A stretch of DNA of 64,000 nt from Sympetrum striolatum. Lineage: Eukaryota > Arthropoda > Insecta > Odonata > Libellulidae. The DNA lies in contig OX388343.1 of assembly GCA_947579665.1 (NCBI GenBank), forward strand, positions 98,461,657 to 98,525,656. The letters run 5' to 3'. This document shows positions 13,224-25,735 of the stretch, in pieces; position 1 is the first letter of the stretch; each line of letters opens with the position of its first letter. The notes beneath the pieces are model-generated. The model worked only from the letters and a program-made list of their open reading frames with translations. It did not search any database and was not told the origin of the DNA. Both the position numbers and the translations under genes were made by a program.

Positions 13224-14308
13224 GTGCAGAACGATGACCAAGACGGCGAATGGAGATCTTCAAAACCTCAAATTCATTAACAGTCGAGTTCCAATTTTCT
13301 TTCCTTACATCATTCTCGGCGGAATCCTCATCAAGATTACATAGAAAAAATTAAGTGAAGCCAGACGGATTTTTATCAGTAACAATATTAAAAACAATTG
13401 CAGACATCCGGCAAGGTCTTCTGATTGCAAACAGTGGAAAATAAAAGGAACAGTAATTAACATTGAAAAAAGAGGAGCACTTCTTACGGTAGAAAAAAAT
13501 CTTCCTGATGCTGAGGCGTAGCTCCTCGAAAATCGTTAAATCGAAAAGTGTTTAATACGCAATAATGTTATTTTTGGCGACACTTCCCAGAATATATTAG
13601 TAATATTACTTTTTGAAGGTCAATAATTTATTTCCATATTTATGAAAATGAAAGTGGAAAAGAAAACCAACTGTGAAACATATTTCAGGGTGCCATTCAA
13701 AATTTTAACTTTAACTACGTTACCGATTCCTTTAACTTCTCATTTCAGAAGCTATTGAACGCCGAGAACTCTTAAAATTAGCATGACATAACAATAGATG
13801 TCATCCAAGGACATCAATGATTCGTGCAGGATGTAAGGAAAACAGGAGTACGATCAGACATAATGAGACCACAGAAAAAAAAGAACTGGAAAAAGGGCGT
13901 CTTTCGAAAGGCGAAGAAAGAGGTTGTCGAAGGCAGAGGGAGTATAATTTGTGGGTTGCCAATGTGGTGTGAATGCTGTGGTTCATGGACACGAGACGGC
14001 TTGACCTAGTGACTCGTTCTTGCGCTGTAATAACGCACTTGCCCGATCAAAATCACCGACTAAATATTATGCAAATTGAGGGAATTCGGCAATACACCAA
14101 TGGCCAAAGAATGAATAGGCGCTTCGACGCAGTCATGGAGGCGTGTGCATACAATTTGGCTTCGGAACCTGCCGTTGAGTGTTTGAAATGCTTAACGATC
14201 TACGAAACTAGGACAAAGCGCTATTTAAGAATCCTCCATGATCCTAACAGCCTCATGTAATATAACAATCCAAACATATATTTCACCTTTTTGTGAGCTA
14301 TTGAAAGC
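13224..14308. other. Non-coding stretch, nothing recognised
   Basis: AT-rich DNA. The short frames at 13,824-14,260 on the plus strand show no known motif. Confidence 0.45.
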
Positions 14309-14428
14309 GAATAAATAGGTTTAAATTTCTATTATTAAATATAAATAGGTTTAAATTTCTATTATTAAATATAAATAGGTTTACATTTCTATTATTAAAT
14401 ATAAATAGGTTTAAATTTCTATTATTTG
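14309..14428. repeat. Tandem repeat, 30-bp unit, four copies
   Basis: ATAAATAGGTTTAAATTTCT followed by ATTATTAAAT repeats with a 30-bp period from 14311, 14341, 14371 and 14401. The only differences are TTTACATT in the third unit and the diverging end of the fourth (ATTATTTGAT). The first unit begins AATAAATAGG after GAAAGCG. The array sits at the 5' side of a LINE-like T-rich 3' UTR and may belong to it. Confidence 0.93.
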
Positions 14429-14650
14429 ATTATTTGTTTAATTTAAAGATTTGAATATTTTGTAATTTATTTGTTTTGACTATTATGATTTTGTACTTCT
14501 TTTTAAAAATTTATTTGTCCAATCTAAACTGTTGAAAGTAGTATTTCACAGATTTTCGACTTCTTTTTTGTTCTGTTATTTACTGTTGCCCTTAGGTGGC
14601 TTGCCACAGGGCATAAGAAAATTACATTTATTTTATTTAATAAATTACGC
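14429..14650 (+). mobile_element. LINE-type 3' end with GC-rich terminal stem-loop
   Basis: T-rich sequence resembling a retrotransposon 3' UTR ends in a strong hairpin at about 14,588-14,612. The outer stem is GCCCT/AGGGC, then TAG, then the inner stem GTGGC/GCCAC with a TT loop. ATAAGAAAATTAC and ATTTATTTTATTTAATAAATTA-like sequence follow, in two pieces. Arthropod CR1/Jockey-like elements often end this way. It differs in sequence from copies A, B and C (1, 32,100 and 44,560), so it is a separate family. No ORF2 remnant was found upstream. CCCTTAGGTGGC within the hairpin also resembles a CTCF motif, which I take as coincidence. Confidence 0.5.
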
Positions 14651-17600
14651 GATTACGTTAGAGTAAATTAAAGTTAAAATATTACAAACAGGCATGATTT
14701 AAAGGCGACCTAATTACAGTTGCAAATTAAATAATTTAAGATAAGGGTTCACGGCCCTCTCAGCAATCTTTTTCTTTCTATGATTATTTTACAATAATCT
14801 GTCAAATATGCGGAAAAGCAAGCTTTTCTAATTCTCTATGGAACATTCCCGTGTGCATACGCAAATGACACTTTTTCTATTTGTAAGATCTTCTAAACCA
14901 ACAATTCAGTAAGTATATTTTCGCTTGAATTCCTTTGAAAACTATCCGACCAGACGCTAATAGTAGTGGTCCCTTACATAATTCGCTTCGTTCAAGTGTT
15001 GAATGTCTCGCCTTATCCCAAGGCAAAATCAGCAGGAGCATTTAATAGGCGATTTGAGTAGGTAAGTAGGGCCAAGGTCGAATTTAATCTTTAACCACAA
15101 ATTATCATACCTCGGCTCAGACAAGCACCTTTAGTATGGAAATCAAACTTAATCTACATAGGAAAGAACTAAAGCACCTCACTGAGATCCATGATCTGAC
15201 GATTTTCCTGTGCGAGCAAAAGGAAATTTTTCAGGGACTCGTTCATTTATTGAAAACAGTTGTGGCCATATGTTACGGATTTGAACATCATACTTCTAAC
15301 TAAAACTTTCCACCGAAATTCACGGGAGCAATACAGTACCTAACCATGACAACTGAAATAATCAATTCATTGAAGATTTTCATCATGAATATTTATAGCA
15401 ATCATGAGTATTAATTACGTTTCATTTCTCTTTCATTTTTAACTCGTAAAAATCACTCATCTACATTATCTATCTTTAATATTTGTAAAGGTATGTAACA
15501 AGTGGAATAAAATGTATCTACAATACACATTAAGTTCGGTGGAGGACTACGAACTGCTTCGCATCCTGTTTTTCAGGGACCGATATCAGACAAGAGCTAC
15601 GTTAGCTAGCTCGTACAATAACTCGCGTTTCTCTTTTGGTGTGAGCAAGCTAATGGCCTTCGTCACAATCCGTTCATATTTAATAAACCGCAACATTGAT
15701 CTTTACTAATGATTGTATTTACATATCTCATCAACGGAAAATTCTCTCTCCATAAGAAGAAGGTGATTTCGAAGGGTATTATTCACAGCATTAATACTAC
15801 ATCTGGAGCAGATGGATGACAAGTTATAGTGAGAATAACGTTAGAATTCTTTGACGAACTTCATGAGTTAAATCGGAGATTCCGTTACGAATCGAATAAT
15901 GCATTCATACCCATGACCGCGAAAGCAAAGGCTCTGAAACATCTTAAGCCCGCGATCACCTCAAAGCGACACCCTCGGCGAGAATGGCTTCCCTCCGAAA
16001 AATGCCCAACATTCGAGAATCCAGTTTCCATGCGCAGTATGCATGGCGCCAAAATCTCCCTTTAGGGATCGAATTTCAGTACCTGCAGAGAGTACGCATC
16101 GCGACGCTTGCGCACGGGGAAAAGGGTAACATAGTCCCGTCAAAGACCGCTTCATCGATCGGACGACGAGCGTCCTTGGCCCACTTGTCCTTTCTGGAGC
16201 CCGGCAAAACACCGAGGGGTTGCTTAGCAAGATGAATGTTTCGGGGGAGCAAAGAGAGACGTTTGATAAGAGGTCTCTTCGAAGGTCTCTCTCAAGGACT
16301 AATTAGCAAAGGGATCGGTGCATATTGCTTTGTATCACGTGCTCAAGGACGACACGTGTGCCATTCTCCGTGATCTTCCGCTTTACGTCGAGTATTCGTG
16401 ATGGCAATTTGCTAGATTGGAAAAGTTACTTTTTTCGTCTCTTTCGCGAGCGAAATTGGAGCAGACAGGTGGAGATGCGTGTGTTGGCGAGATGAAAACT
16501 ACATAACGATTTCCCAAGGACGGGGAAACGAGCAATCATGTTTCGTTTCCCATACAGCCGAAGAAATTTGTATTTGCCCTAGTTTTTCTCGCGTGGGTTT
16601 TGTTATCCCAACCTTGAGGGGATGATTGGCACCATCGCTTCCAGATGCTCCCCCCACTGGGAAAATAAACAAATTATACTCACGGAAGTATCTTCGATGG
16701 TTTCGAAACCTACAACGAAATACAAGTGCGATTCTATTTTAGGTTAATCATTTAAATTTTTGGTATAGCCTTTATTCAGAGGGCGCGAAACATCAATACC
16801 AGTATTAGATAGCAAACAAAAGAGACTCCATAGTAACTGAAGTTTGAAACTGTTTTGATGAAACCAAACAAGCAGACACGGGAAATCTCACCGTTCAAAA
16901 GAAACTAAGCACCACACAGTGCTTCAAAATATTTCAAGGGGAAGAATTTTCTCGGCATATCCTACGTCAGAGAACTGAAATTACGAATAACATGGATATG
17001 GTAAAAAGAAGGACAAGCATCAACAGGAATTACTCGATAATAAGACATCCCTCTAATAACAAAATTGCTGGGTAATTGTTCCATTTCCATGCTTAACTTA
17101 TACTCCTAGACCAATTACGTACGAGTAAATAAATAGTATAGTGATTCGGTAATAGAAGTAAAATAGTAAAGTAAATATATCACACCGAGGTCTCGACAAC
17201 AATCTGTCTTAGAACCTCGCCGCCATAAGATCACATTCTTCAGTCAGTTACTAATTCACAGCCATCAAAATAACCATCGGAAGAACATCCTTCAACATTT
17301 TTAGAGATGAATGAGACAAAATAAAGGGATTCCACCACCGATGACAACACAAACCAACACTCCCACGTTCACAAACATGGTAATTTCGCTAATTAACACA
17401 AATTCCTTCTTAGAATGTGAAAATACCTCGTTGAATATAACAAATGCACCGGAATGCAGTCTCTAAATTGAAAATCTTCGTCTCTAACACTCATATCACT
17501 CAAAAACTGGTATCTAATGTATACATCTCGTCCACTGATAAAAGAAAATAGCTCCAGACGGTAGCAATCATTCTCAGTAACCTCAAGAAGTCAAAGAACG

Positions 17601-18224
17601 ATAGCACGAACATTACCTTGAAGGATTCGTCTGAACTCAAATCAGAAGGACAGAATTCGAGCCAATTTCGAGGAATCCGATTAAAAAATATTGCTCAAAG
17701 GAAAAGACGATGAATACTATGAGAGATACGGATCAAAGCGAAGGATACATTAACAGAAATAGAGAAAAGCAACGCAATCGTGGATTTAATACTATAGAAA
17801 TTCCCACTAAAGGTGACATATCAAAGTAATCCGAAATCAGAAGCGGTGTCACTTTTTCGACATTGCTGTACTCAAATTCACGATCCTCTATTAACGGCTC
17901 ATTGATTCATGTACACGATAAAAACAATAAAATTCCACTATCAAACACCGTGATGGCGCCTCGGAGGTTTCCGGAATACTTCGAGACTGGCTTCGTGCAA
18001 AAATCAAAAATGGAATTATTGATACCCATTTCCATTGAGTCATTCCGTGAATTACAGCCGCATTATTAATAGCTTTAAAGACTTTAAAAATCCAGGATAT
18101 ATTTTACTCTTTATTTGTAAATCTATATATTAATACGTGAAGAGAAAACTTTGGATCCCTTTTTAAAGATATTGCGCGAACGGAGGAGTTTGAGATTTGG
18201 GATAGATAAAGTTTATATGGAGAA
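14651..18224. other. Non-coding stretch, nothing recognised
   Basis: AT-rich to 15,800, then a CpG-rich patch at about 15,950-16,650 with overlapping frames on both strands (15,961-16,235) but no recognisable protein or splice-bounded exon. AT-rich DNA follows. No transposon ends were seen. Confidence 0.45.
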
Positions 18225-18540
18225 GGAGTGCAAAATGCTAAAATCTTTGTCCAAATATCCTTGGTTCTCTAGACCAGTATAATCGTATTTTATAAGAAAT
18301 GCACGTAAATTTCGTTTTGATCGATTGACATTTTTCTTTCACAGAATTAAATCAGAAATAATGGTCGTAGGAAATCGAGATAAATACCAAAAGAAAGGGA
18401 ATTGAATAGAAAGATTTATTTTGGTCGTAGAATATAGTATTCGCGTTGAAATTACGAGAACTCTGGCAAAATGAACGAAAATGTTGTGAAATATCTTCAT
18501 GGGGATTTTATCCCCAAACATAATTAACGGTAGGGACTCA
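18225..18540 (+). repeat. Dispersed repeat family R, copy 1 (3' part)
   Basis: Aligns by eye with 24,210-24,640 and 25,785-26,230. Shared blocks in order are ATAAGAAATGCA-GTAAA, a GTTTTGATCGATTG-like block, GAATTAAATCAGAAA, CCAAAA-GAAAGGGAATTGAATAGAAA, TTATTTTGGTCGTAGAATAT, and ACGAGAA. This copy starts later in the family sequence and ends in TTTTATCCCC. It contains no coding sequence. The family is of unknown class; copy 3 carries features that suggest a Helitron-like element. Confidence 0.55.
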
Positions 18541-19761
18541 TGTCAGAAATTATGAAAATAGGGCAATCAACCGAGATGCCAACAGTCGCTAACTGATTAA
18601 TAAATAACAGGGATATAATTACGGCGATTATACGGAATTCGTTTTGGAAATAAATATTTAAAATTAAAACTGACGATGAATTTTATCAAAAAATAAATAA
18701 AGCTATAAGCTGCAATTGTGTTTATTTATTTTTTCTAACATTAAAATTTTACATTTATTGAAGGGAATTAAGGCAAACAACACACCTAATGACGTATTTG
18801 TACACGCTCACAGCTGACGTAATAGAAAAAGAATGAAATAAATGATGAGCAATGATTAAATAGGTATACTCTTTGACAAAAGAACCTCAATAACGTTCAG
18901 ACTTAAAAATTCAATGATTTTTAGTCGAATTTCGACCACTGGGCGATCACTAGAAATAATTAATCATTGATGCACAGATCAACTCTTTTTGATGCAGATC
19001 AAATAGCTACAAGCTTAACATTCCTTGGCGAGAAGCAAGTATATGTTAAATAGATATTGCAAAATGAATACCGTTGAACAGTGAGGCTGCCAACATAAAG
19101 ACGCCCTTTCTCAACGAGCTAATAGGGAAATTGCCAACGATGTACTTAAATGCTTAATCGAATCTCACTACGTAATCGACAAGATCTCTAAGAAATAGAA
19201 CTCCAGAAAATCGTTTTTAATTTAATTTAATGATACGTGATCAAATTTCCACTATTTATGCCACATCAATTGCACAGAACAGTTCTTCCCCACAGAAACC
19301 AATAAATCAAAGGTTAACGAGTGTTACCTCTAACTTATACGAAAGTACCTGAAACTGACGAACTTAACTGAAGATGACGAGAAGGAACATTTCTAAGGCA
19401 AAATATTATCAGAATATAAGCAATGTATTTTATTTATCTTCAATAATAAACGTCAGTTCCTCATAAACAAATCGAAGCATTTTATTCGGAAATATTAGGA
19501 AAACCCTGTAGTGCACGAGGGAAAAAATCATAAGAAAAACAAAGTCAAGTTCAAGGATTATTTCCATTATGAGGCAGTAAAGCGTTTTCAAACATTTAAT
19601 TCCTTCGAACAATCCTGACGTCAAACGCCGAAATAAAACTTCTAATTTAAGCCCACATATATAATCAACCATCAGAATATTAAAGTTTAGTAAAACACGT
19701 TAAGCCCTAAATATTTCAAACGAAGAATATACACAAGACGAGAAAAGCAAGATTCTTATAC
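18541..19761. other. Non-coding stretch, nothing recognised
   Basis: AT-rich DNA with a few short chance frames, such as 19,430-19,672 on the minus strand. That frame is hydrophobic in places but lacks splice signals and a recognisable family. Confidence 0.45.
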
Positions 19762-19958
19762 GCAGAATACCCATGCCAGAGCATCAAACGACACGAACAA
19801 AGGTTGCCATCGTGCGGCGGACCACCCAACTACGAGCACCACTATGCTTGAGACGAGCAGCGCGAATTTCAAACGCTTCCTCAGCGCACAGTTCAACGTG
19901 AAGTCAAAATGTGATGACATTCAAGACGATGTCAATCATGAGATGAAGATAGTAGTCT
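19762..19958 (-). CDS. Candidate first coding exon of a type II (signal-anchor) membrane protein
   Basis: Read on the minus strand, a strong acceptor (TATCTATTTTCTTAG, AG at 19960-19959) starts an exon with a short leader, an in-frame TGA, and directly an ATG at 19920. The frame has 54 codons to a stop at 19758-19756. Two in-frame phase-0 donors precede that stop: GT at 19761 (TGC|GTATAAG) and GT at 19770 (TGG|GTATTC). The protein begins MSSHFDFTLNCA. It then has a basic patch LRKRLK (13-18) and a hydrophobic span of about 18 residues (19-36, FALLVSSIVVLVVGWSAA), followed by RWQPLF. Short cytosolic tail, basic stop and single span is the layout of Golgi enzymes and other type II proteins. The codons are GC-rich at third positions, unlike the flanking DNA. 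I do not recognise the family and see no downstream exon. An acceptor upstream implies a 5' UTR exon at higher coordinates. Chance remains possible. Confidence 0.35.
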
Positions 19959-20180
19959 CTAAGAAAATAGATATATACGAAATTAAAACCGAGAGGTCTT
20001 AATTCTGCGTTTTAAGATGAATACTAAGAAGAACAAGTAGTTATAACATTGTTTTCCATTGTATTTAATTCTCAAAGTAAAGGGAGAAAGCACTGCAGTA
20101 TCTTCGGTCATCGGATACTAAAGTAGATGAATAATTTTGGATATTTTATCTTAGCGAGGAAAGGAATGTTTCCACGCGAA

Positions 20181-20256
20181 ACCCCGGGCAGCTTAGTGGT
20201 AGTGTGATAGGAATGAACACGTTCAAGGAGAACCGGGCCCCTATCGACTTGGGCAG
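20181..20256 (+). other. Weak tRNA-like (SINE head?) segment
   Basis: GGCAGCTTAGTGGTAG (20188-20203) matches the Pol III A-box/D-arm pattern well. About 35 nt downstream, ACACGTTCAAGGAG is a poor B-box match. CCCCGGG and CCGGGCCCC flank the segment and could pair loosely. There is no proper anticodon arm, so this is not a tRNA gene. A decayed tRNA-derived SINE head is possible, and so is chance. Confidence 0.25.
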
Positions 20257-20612
20257 AAGGCCAATCACCGAAAATATAAAAAATAACGGATTCTGCAGAC
20301 ATTCAAAGTTGAAGATGCGGCAGAATGGGCTACTGGAAGTTTACACCAATTTGTCGGTAAAACTCAGAACAGAATTCTCCTTGGAATAATTGTAATCCCT
20401 TCTTTTAAAAAGAAATAAATCGATGCTAAAAATCCTCCAGTTTCTAAAAGCTAAATTTCTAAATAATCTTTAAGATTTATTTACGAATTTTAGCAATAGA
20501 GAATTTCATAAAGATTCTTGGGGATACAAAGCCAAGTAACATTGAAAAATGTCATCATTACTTTATCAAAACATTAACTGATAAAAATAAATTGAAAAAA
20601 CAACCAATATTG
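20257..20612. other. Non-coding stretch
   Basis: AT-rich DNA where CpG frequency begins to fall. The 61-codon frame ending at 20,389 overlaps the tRNA-like segment and is not credible. Confidence 0.4.
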
Positions 20613-20750
20613 ATGAAAATAAACGGCAGACTTCGTATTTTCCACAAGAAATATTTTATTTATTTATCCAGAGGATGGCTGTATGGCCGAAACTAGTCGT
20701 GTAATAAAATATTTCTTGTGGAAAATATAAAGTCTGCTGTTCATTTTCAT
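20613..20750. mobile_element. 138-bp palindrome (foldback element)
   Basis: Two 48-nt arms (20613-20660 and 20703-20750) are reverse complements with 44 of 48 positions matching. They surround a 42-nt loop that contains GGATGGCTGTATGGCCGAAA. All four mismatches are transitions, and three look like CpG decay (CGG against CAG, TTCG against TTTA). The core of each arm, TTTTCCACAAGAAATATTTT, is perfect. No target-site duplication was identified. It could be a foldback or MITE-type element; its class is unknown. Confidence 0.85.
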
Positions 20751-23700
20751 AAATGGCGTTCCACCAAGTAAAGTAAGTTCATATCGATTTTAAGCAAAAT
20801 TGAGATCAATACAAAACTGACTATAATCTTTTCTAGAAGCAACCTGAGAATGTAGAAGGGGAATTTGATAGGTACTTCGATACGTATTATATATATTCGT
20901 ATAAGTGATCCTCATATCTCCCTAAAATTTATCATAATTATCTGGTTGTAGATAAAATAATCTAACAATTGGTCTTATTAATTATAGTAACCATCTTCAT
21001 AATAAAATAAGCCTAAAAAAATCATTCGGGGTAAGGTTGAAAATTAGAAAGTGCTAATTAATAATAAATAAATTATAATATATTTAATAAAAATGAACAA
21101 AAACAGTGATACAAAAAATACACAACTAACAGGCATAAATCAAAGTAACGTCCGGCTCTGGTTAGAACTTGGTCATTGTTATAAAATTTTTCTTTACATC
21201 CAAAATGGCACAATAGTATTAAAAAGACTGTCAAACATTTCTGCTTATAAGTTGGACATGATTCGGTGGATGAAGTGAGTTTCTAACAGCAAAAGGAAAA
21301 CTTCTGGTTACTTTGTAATAAATACAAATCCAACGATGGTCTACTATTACTTGGTTGCTAGTGATGTCCAACATGAGTTGTTTATGAAGCGCTTTCTTAC
21401 AGGATGACCTAAAGACAGAAATATAACTGTAAATGTATTTATGTGACTTATACAAAACAATCTCACTTAAAATAAGTAATTTAACTATTGAACTTATAGA
21501 CACAATAAAGAAACAAAGCTATTCATGGGAACATATGTACATCAGAGAAAAACTCGATAAAAATTAAATATTAGAAATTTGAGAAAAAGGTTTTTAGTAA
21601 AATATTGAATGCCATTGAAAACATCTTACGATTTGAGAAAATAGACAATGACAATGGAAGAAGAATTATGTTTTATTCAAATAGAATATGGATTTGGTAG
21701 GCTTTCAATACAATGAAATACAAAAATTACGACAATTGTTAAGAAGAATTGAATAAAAATCACAAACTGGCACTCAACTCTTTTTCCAATTTCTCAGACT
21801 ATACAATTCCCTTATTTCTGAGCTCACAGGCATCTGCCACATACTTGCAACTAATATATTTATTACAAGGTTTAAGTAAAGGCTCAGGCGATGGTCAAAG
21901 TAACTGACATTAATATGTTAATGCGGTTGAATCCCTAGTAAAGTCTCCTTGAGATTTTACGTGAAAACCATGATATTCTAATCTCAAAATAAATGTATTG
22001 GGAAGAAGCAAATGTCGTGTTTTCTTAATGATTTCCTAAATTTCTCACAGTTGACTACCACAATCTTGTCTCATAAACTCAAGATTCTCATAAAATAGAA
22101 TTTGAAGAGTCCATAAAATGTATTAGAGATGAGAAGGTTATTTGTAGAAAAGAAGATTATAGACCAAAAAGAGCCCAAATTCAGAAGAGGATGGAAATTT
22201 ATATCCATCAGATTTAGAGTTTAAATTTCCTTGGAAATGTGAACATTACAAGTAAAATTGAAAAGAAAAATTGATTCATAAGAGCGACAAAGCTATGAGA
22301 TCTAGTGCATCCACAATCAATTCTCTAAGATATCACATAGCTTCACTCACAGTTCAAATCTATGCTTTTCTGTGATCAATGTTCTGCCCTTACTGGTTAT
22401 GATTTTTCCAATGGAATTTAAGATGAAAACTTTGAGAATCTAAGCTATTAGTTTCCTTTGAGCAATGCAGACTCTTCCTATGCCAGAAACTCTTTGACGT
22501 TTTAAAGCAACATAAACTGAATTTCACTTTGACTAATGGAACAGTGTAAGAATACTTAATTTTAACTCAACTTTGTAAGAGACTGACCTATTTTTAGCTG
22601 AATAAGAAGTTTTATCAACCTACGTTTGGTATAACTATGAGAAACCCTTCCTTAGCAAACCTCTTTATGCATTTCTTTGAAGAACGATGTAATACCTTAT
22701 TATGATTATTTTCCTTAAGTATTGTTTGGGTACCTTGATGGCATTTTAACCACATTTGATTCTGATTGCTAAGACATCAATTCATTCCTGGGAAGATTTA
22801 AGAGTTGGTTCCAATCTATCAAATTCACCTTTGAGATTGAGCATGATAATTCCTTACCTTTTTTATTAGTAATTAGGAATGCGAACTAGTTAAAATCTTA
22901 TAATTTAAATTATATATATATTTAAAATTTAATTAATTTAATTTATACATATATTTAAAATTGATTAAACTTCACATACAGCAAGATATAACTAGCATGA
23001 ACAATATTGAACAAACATGTACTTCATTACAAGTTCCTATTCCCATCCTCAGGCCCATAAGCACTTCACCATTTCATGTTCAAATTAGGTACCACTGATT
23101 AATACTAGGTTCAACAAATAGTTGAGTTTGATTAAAGAAATTGCTATAATTCTTGGTTCTTTTGTAGATACATCAGTAAAAAGACTTAGTTACAAATATT
23201 TGATGAAAGACTGTTCTACCCATTCTCAAATCGCTGAAACTTAATCCATTAAATATATTACATTGTCACATTATCTGTTTCTGATCATACATAAATATCT
23301 CAAAAAATAAAGTTTTCTTTTACAATGACTTTTAATTTAATAATTTACTCCGAATTACTAAAGATAGAGACAATTTTTAAATAAATCTCAGTGCATGGAA
23401 TCTCTTGTACCTATCTCTATCCCCATTTCCCGACTAATCTGATCATTTATCTTTTGCGCCCTAAGATGCTACCATTAAAAGCAAAATGTAAGCACCTTAT
23501 TTCAATATGAACAATGAGTTTAGAATTCTTTTAGCCAACAAAAGCTTAATCAATTTCTAATTTAAGAGTGCATTCTCAGCTCACCAGTAAAAAAATACAA
23601 CAATATAGTTTTAAAAAACAACAAAATAGTAACAAAATTGACACCACAACTGAAACATGAATAATGAACTCCATAATTTAACATAGTTTTTGTAAGCAAA

Positions 23701-23927
23701 TTTTCTTTGAAGTGTTCATCCTCCAACTACATTAATTTTCTTTTCACATGCATTAATAACAGTTTGCATAGTTTTTTCTCTAAGTAAGTTTTACTATAGA
23801 AATGTAAAACAAAGGAAGTTATAATTTTCAATAAGATTTCAAAAGGATGAAGGTGAAATTTCCGAAATATCGTGCTCTTCTGTAGGAGCTTAGATTAATT
23901 GTATTTAGTTCATGTTTCTGTTCTTAG
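20751..23927. other. CpG-poor non-coding stretch
   Basis: Very AT-rich and CpG-poor: I count only two CpGs in 22,021-22,500. A partly duplicated AT-rich segment lies at 22,905-22,970, where TATATATTTAAAATT appears twice with small changes. No exon, RNA or transposon end was recognised. Confidence 0.5.
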
Positions 23928-23999
23928 GTGTTCATTAATTTATCTAAAAGGAAAGAAAATATGACTGCCATAACTTCGACAAAGGTATCATTATCACCT
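23928..23999 (+). CDS. Candidate 72-nt exon, product unknown
   Basis: A good acceptor (CATGTTTCTGTTCTTAG, ending 23927) and a consensus donor (CACCT|GTAAGT, GT at 24000) bound 72 nt. One frame is open throughout (24 codons, phase 0 at both ends). It contains an ATG at 23961 in an AAAATATG context, encoding MTAITSTKVSLSP up to the donor. It could be an internal exon or a first coding exon. It cannot be joined directly to 27,117-27,232 in an open frame, because that exon stops in all frames before its own ATG. No family recognised. Confidence 0.22.
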
Positions 24000-24209
24000 G
24001 TAAGTCAAACAAAACTTTTCCTTATTAAGCTGAATATCCTTTCTTCAAAGAAACAAAGGGATTATTTGGCTGAAGTGTATTTTTAATGAATGAAATACTA
24101 CTGGTATTATTCATACTTAATAATGTATTTGATGAAATAAAGCTTTAGTACAAACGTTCTGTTAAGAGAAGACAGAAAAAAGAAGGTATATCTAAATATA
24201 TAAAATAGA

Positions 24210-24640
24210 TTGTGGGTATGTATGTTTGCTAGAAACTCAAGAATCGAAGGTCATAAAATTTTGAAATTTTGCATATAATTAAAAGTCGACACTGCAAACA
24301 GAATAGGCTACTTTTTATTTACTTAAAGTCCATGGTTTGATTCCAGACAAGATTAAGCATTTCCATAAGAAATGCATGTAAAGTTTATTTTTGTCGTTGC
24401 TAATGTCATTTCTTTTGCGAAATTAAATTATAAAATACAGTCCCAAGAAGTCGAATCAAGCACCAAAAATAGGAAAATAGAATAAATATACTTATTTTGG
24501 TTGTGGAATATTGTTAGCACAAACATTTTCATCAAATACGTGAATATTTTAAGAAAATTTTGAAGTTGTTAACAACCCGTCGCCCCCTGTTGATCAAGAC
24601 AATTGTTGAGTACGCAACTCATTTATTTATCCATAAGAAC
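24210..24640 (+). repeat. Dispersed repeat family R, copy 2
   Basis: Shares ordered blocks with copies 1 and 3: GTGGGTATGTATGT, AAATTTTGCATAT, CCATAAGAAATGCATGTAAA, GAAATTAAATTATAAAATA, GTCGAATCAAGCACCAAAAA, AAATAGAATAAATA, TTATTTTGGTTGTGGAATA, and AACAACCCGTCGCCCCCTGT. It has no coding capacity. Its 5' block resembles repeats common in insect genomes that begin with a GTATGT-rich stretch followed by an A/T-rich AAACTTTGCATAT-like motif. That resemblance is from memory, not from a search. Confidence 0.6.
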
Positions 24641-25735
24641 ACATTGAAAAAATGTCTACTTAAATTAATTATAAGAATAAGTGATAGATTATATGAAATA
24701 TATTAAGTAATATAAGGGCATATTAGTAAGAGTAACGAACGATATAGAGTGAAGAATCATGCGTACTAACATATGAATAACAGTAGTTGGGAAATTTTTT
24801 CGAATTTTATTAAAGCCTCTGTAGTAAACAAATTTTATTTACATCAACATAATTGTTTACTGAATATTCTGTGCAATAAATGGGTTTTATAGTGGTGTGT
24901 TATATGAAGTTGCTTTCTCTGGATCAATTCAATGCGTATAAAAAACCTAGCAAGTTGAAGATTTTTTTAATACAATCTACTGAATTAAGTATTACATCTA
25001 ATCAATTTACATCAATAAATATTTAACATTTGACAAAAGTAGTCAGTGAATATTTTCCAGATTTAGTGTTTGTAATCTTTAAGGAGATGCATGGCGAGTT
25101 TTTAAGTTGTAGCAAATTTTCAACATTGTATTCCTTGATCAAAAATGTAAAGCAAGTTTGTTTTGTTTTAAGCAGAACGAAAAAAGTCAGTCATTCATTG
25201 TGGTTTTTTTAAGTGCTTCCTCTTCATATATTTGTTTACTATCTTTTTATTATTGGTGTTTAATCTTTGTTTCTATCTTGGCATTGTAATTGCATTTGTG
25301 TTATTTGATTGAGCTTCATATTTATATTACGCATTTTAGCATTGGGGTACAAGTCAGCTCCATAATACACTAACTTTCCGGATAGAATATTCATCAGTGG
25401 TTTTAGAGTGATAAAGAATATATTTCTGTTATTTGTGTTTACTCATTGTTTCTGATATTCATTTGTTTCTTTCTGAAAGTGTCTCCTTAAATGGGGTGCT
25501 TCTTAGCCTAATATGAACTTCTAATATATATTTTTATAATCATTAAATGGTTATTGTCTTCATCGAAGAAATGGACATGAGATTGAATATTTACGTGACT
25601 TCGTAGACTTAATTATAACTTTATTTTCATTGTTTACTGGTTTGGGAATAATTATAGCCTGGTATTTGCTATCTACCTAAAATCATACATGTGTTATGAT
25701 CAAGGTTGTTCCATGGATATTTATCAATTTTAATT
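24641..25735. other. CpG-poor non-coding stretch
   Basis: AT-rich DNA between two family R copies. The 60-codon frame at 25,030-25,212 has no recognisable motif. Nothing else seen. Confidence 0.4.

Noticed and set aside
14590..14601. CTCF-like CCCTTAGGTGGC
   Set aside because: It is one arm of the LINE terminal hairpin, which explains the sequence.
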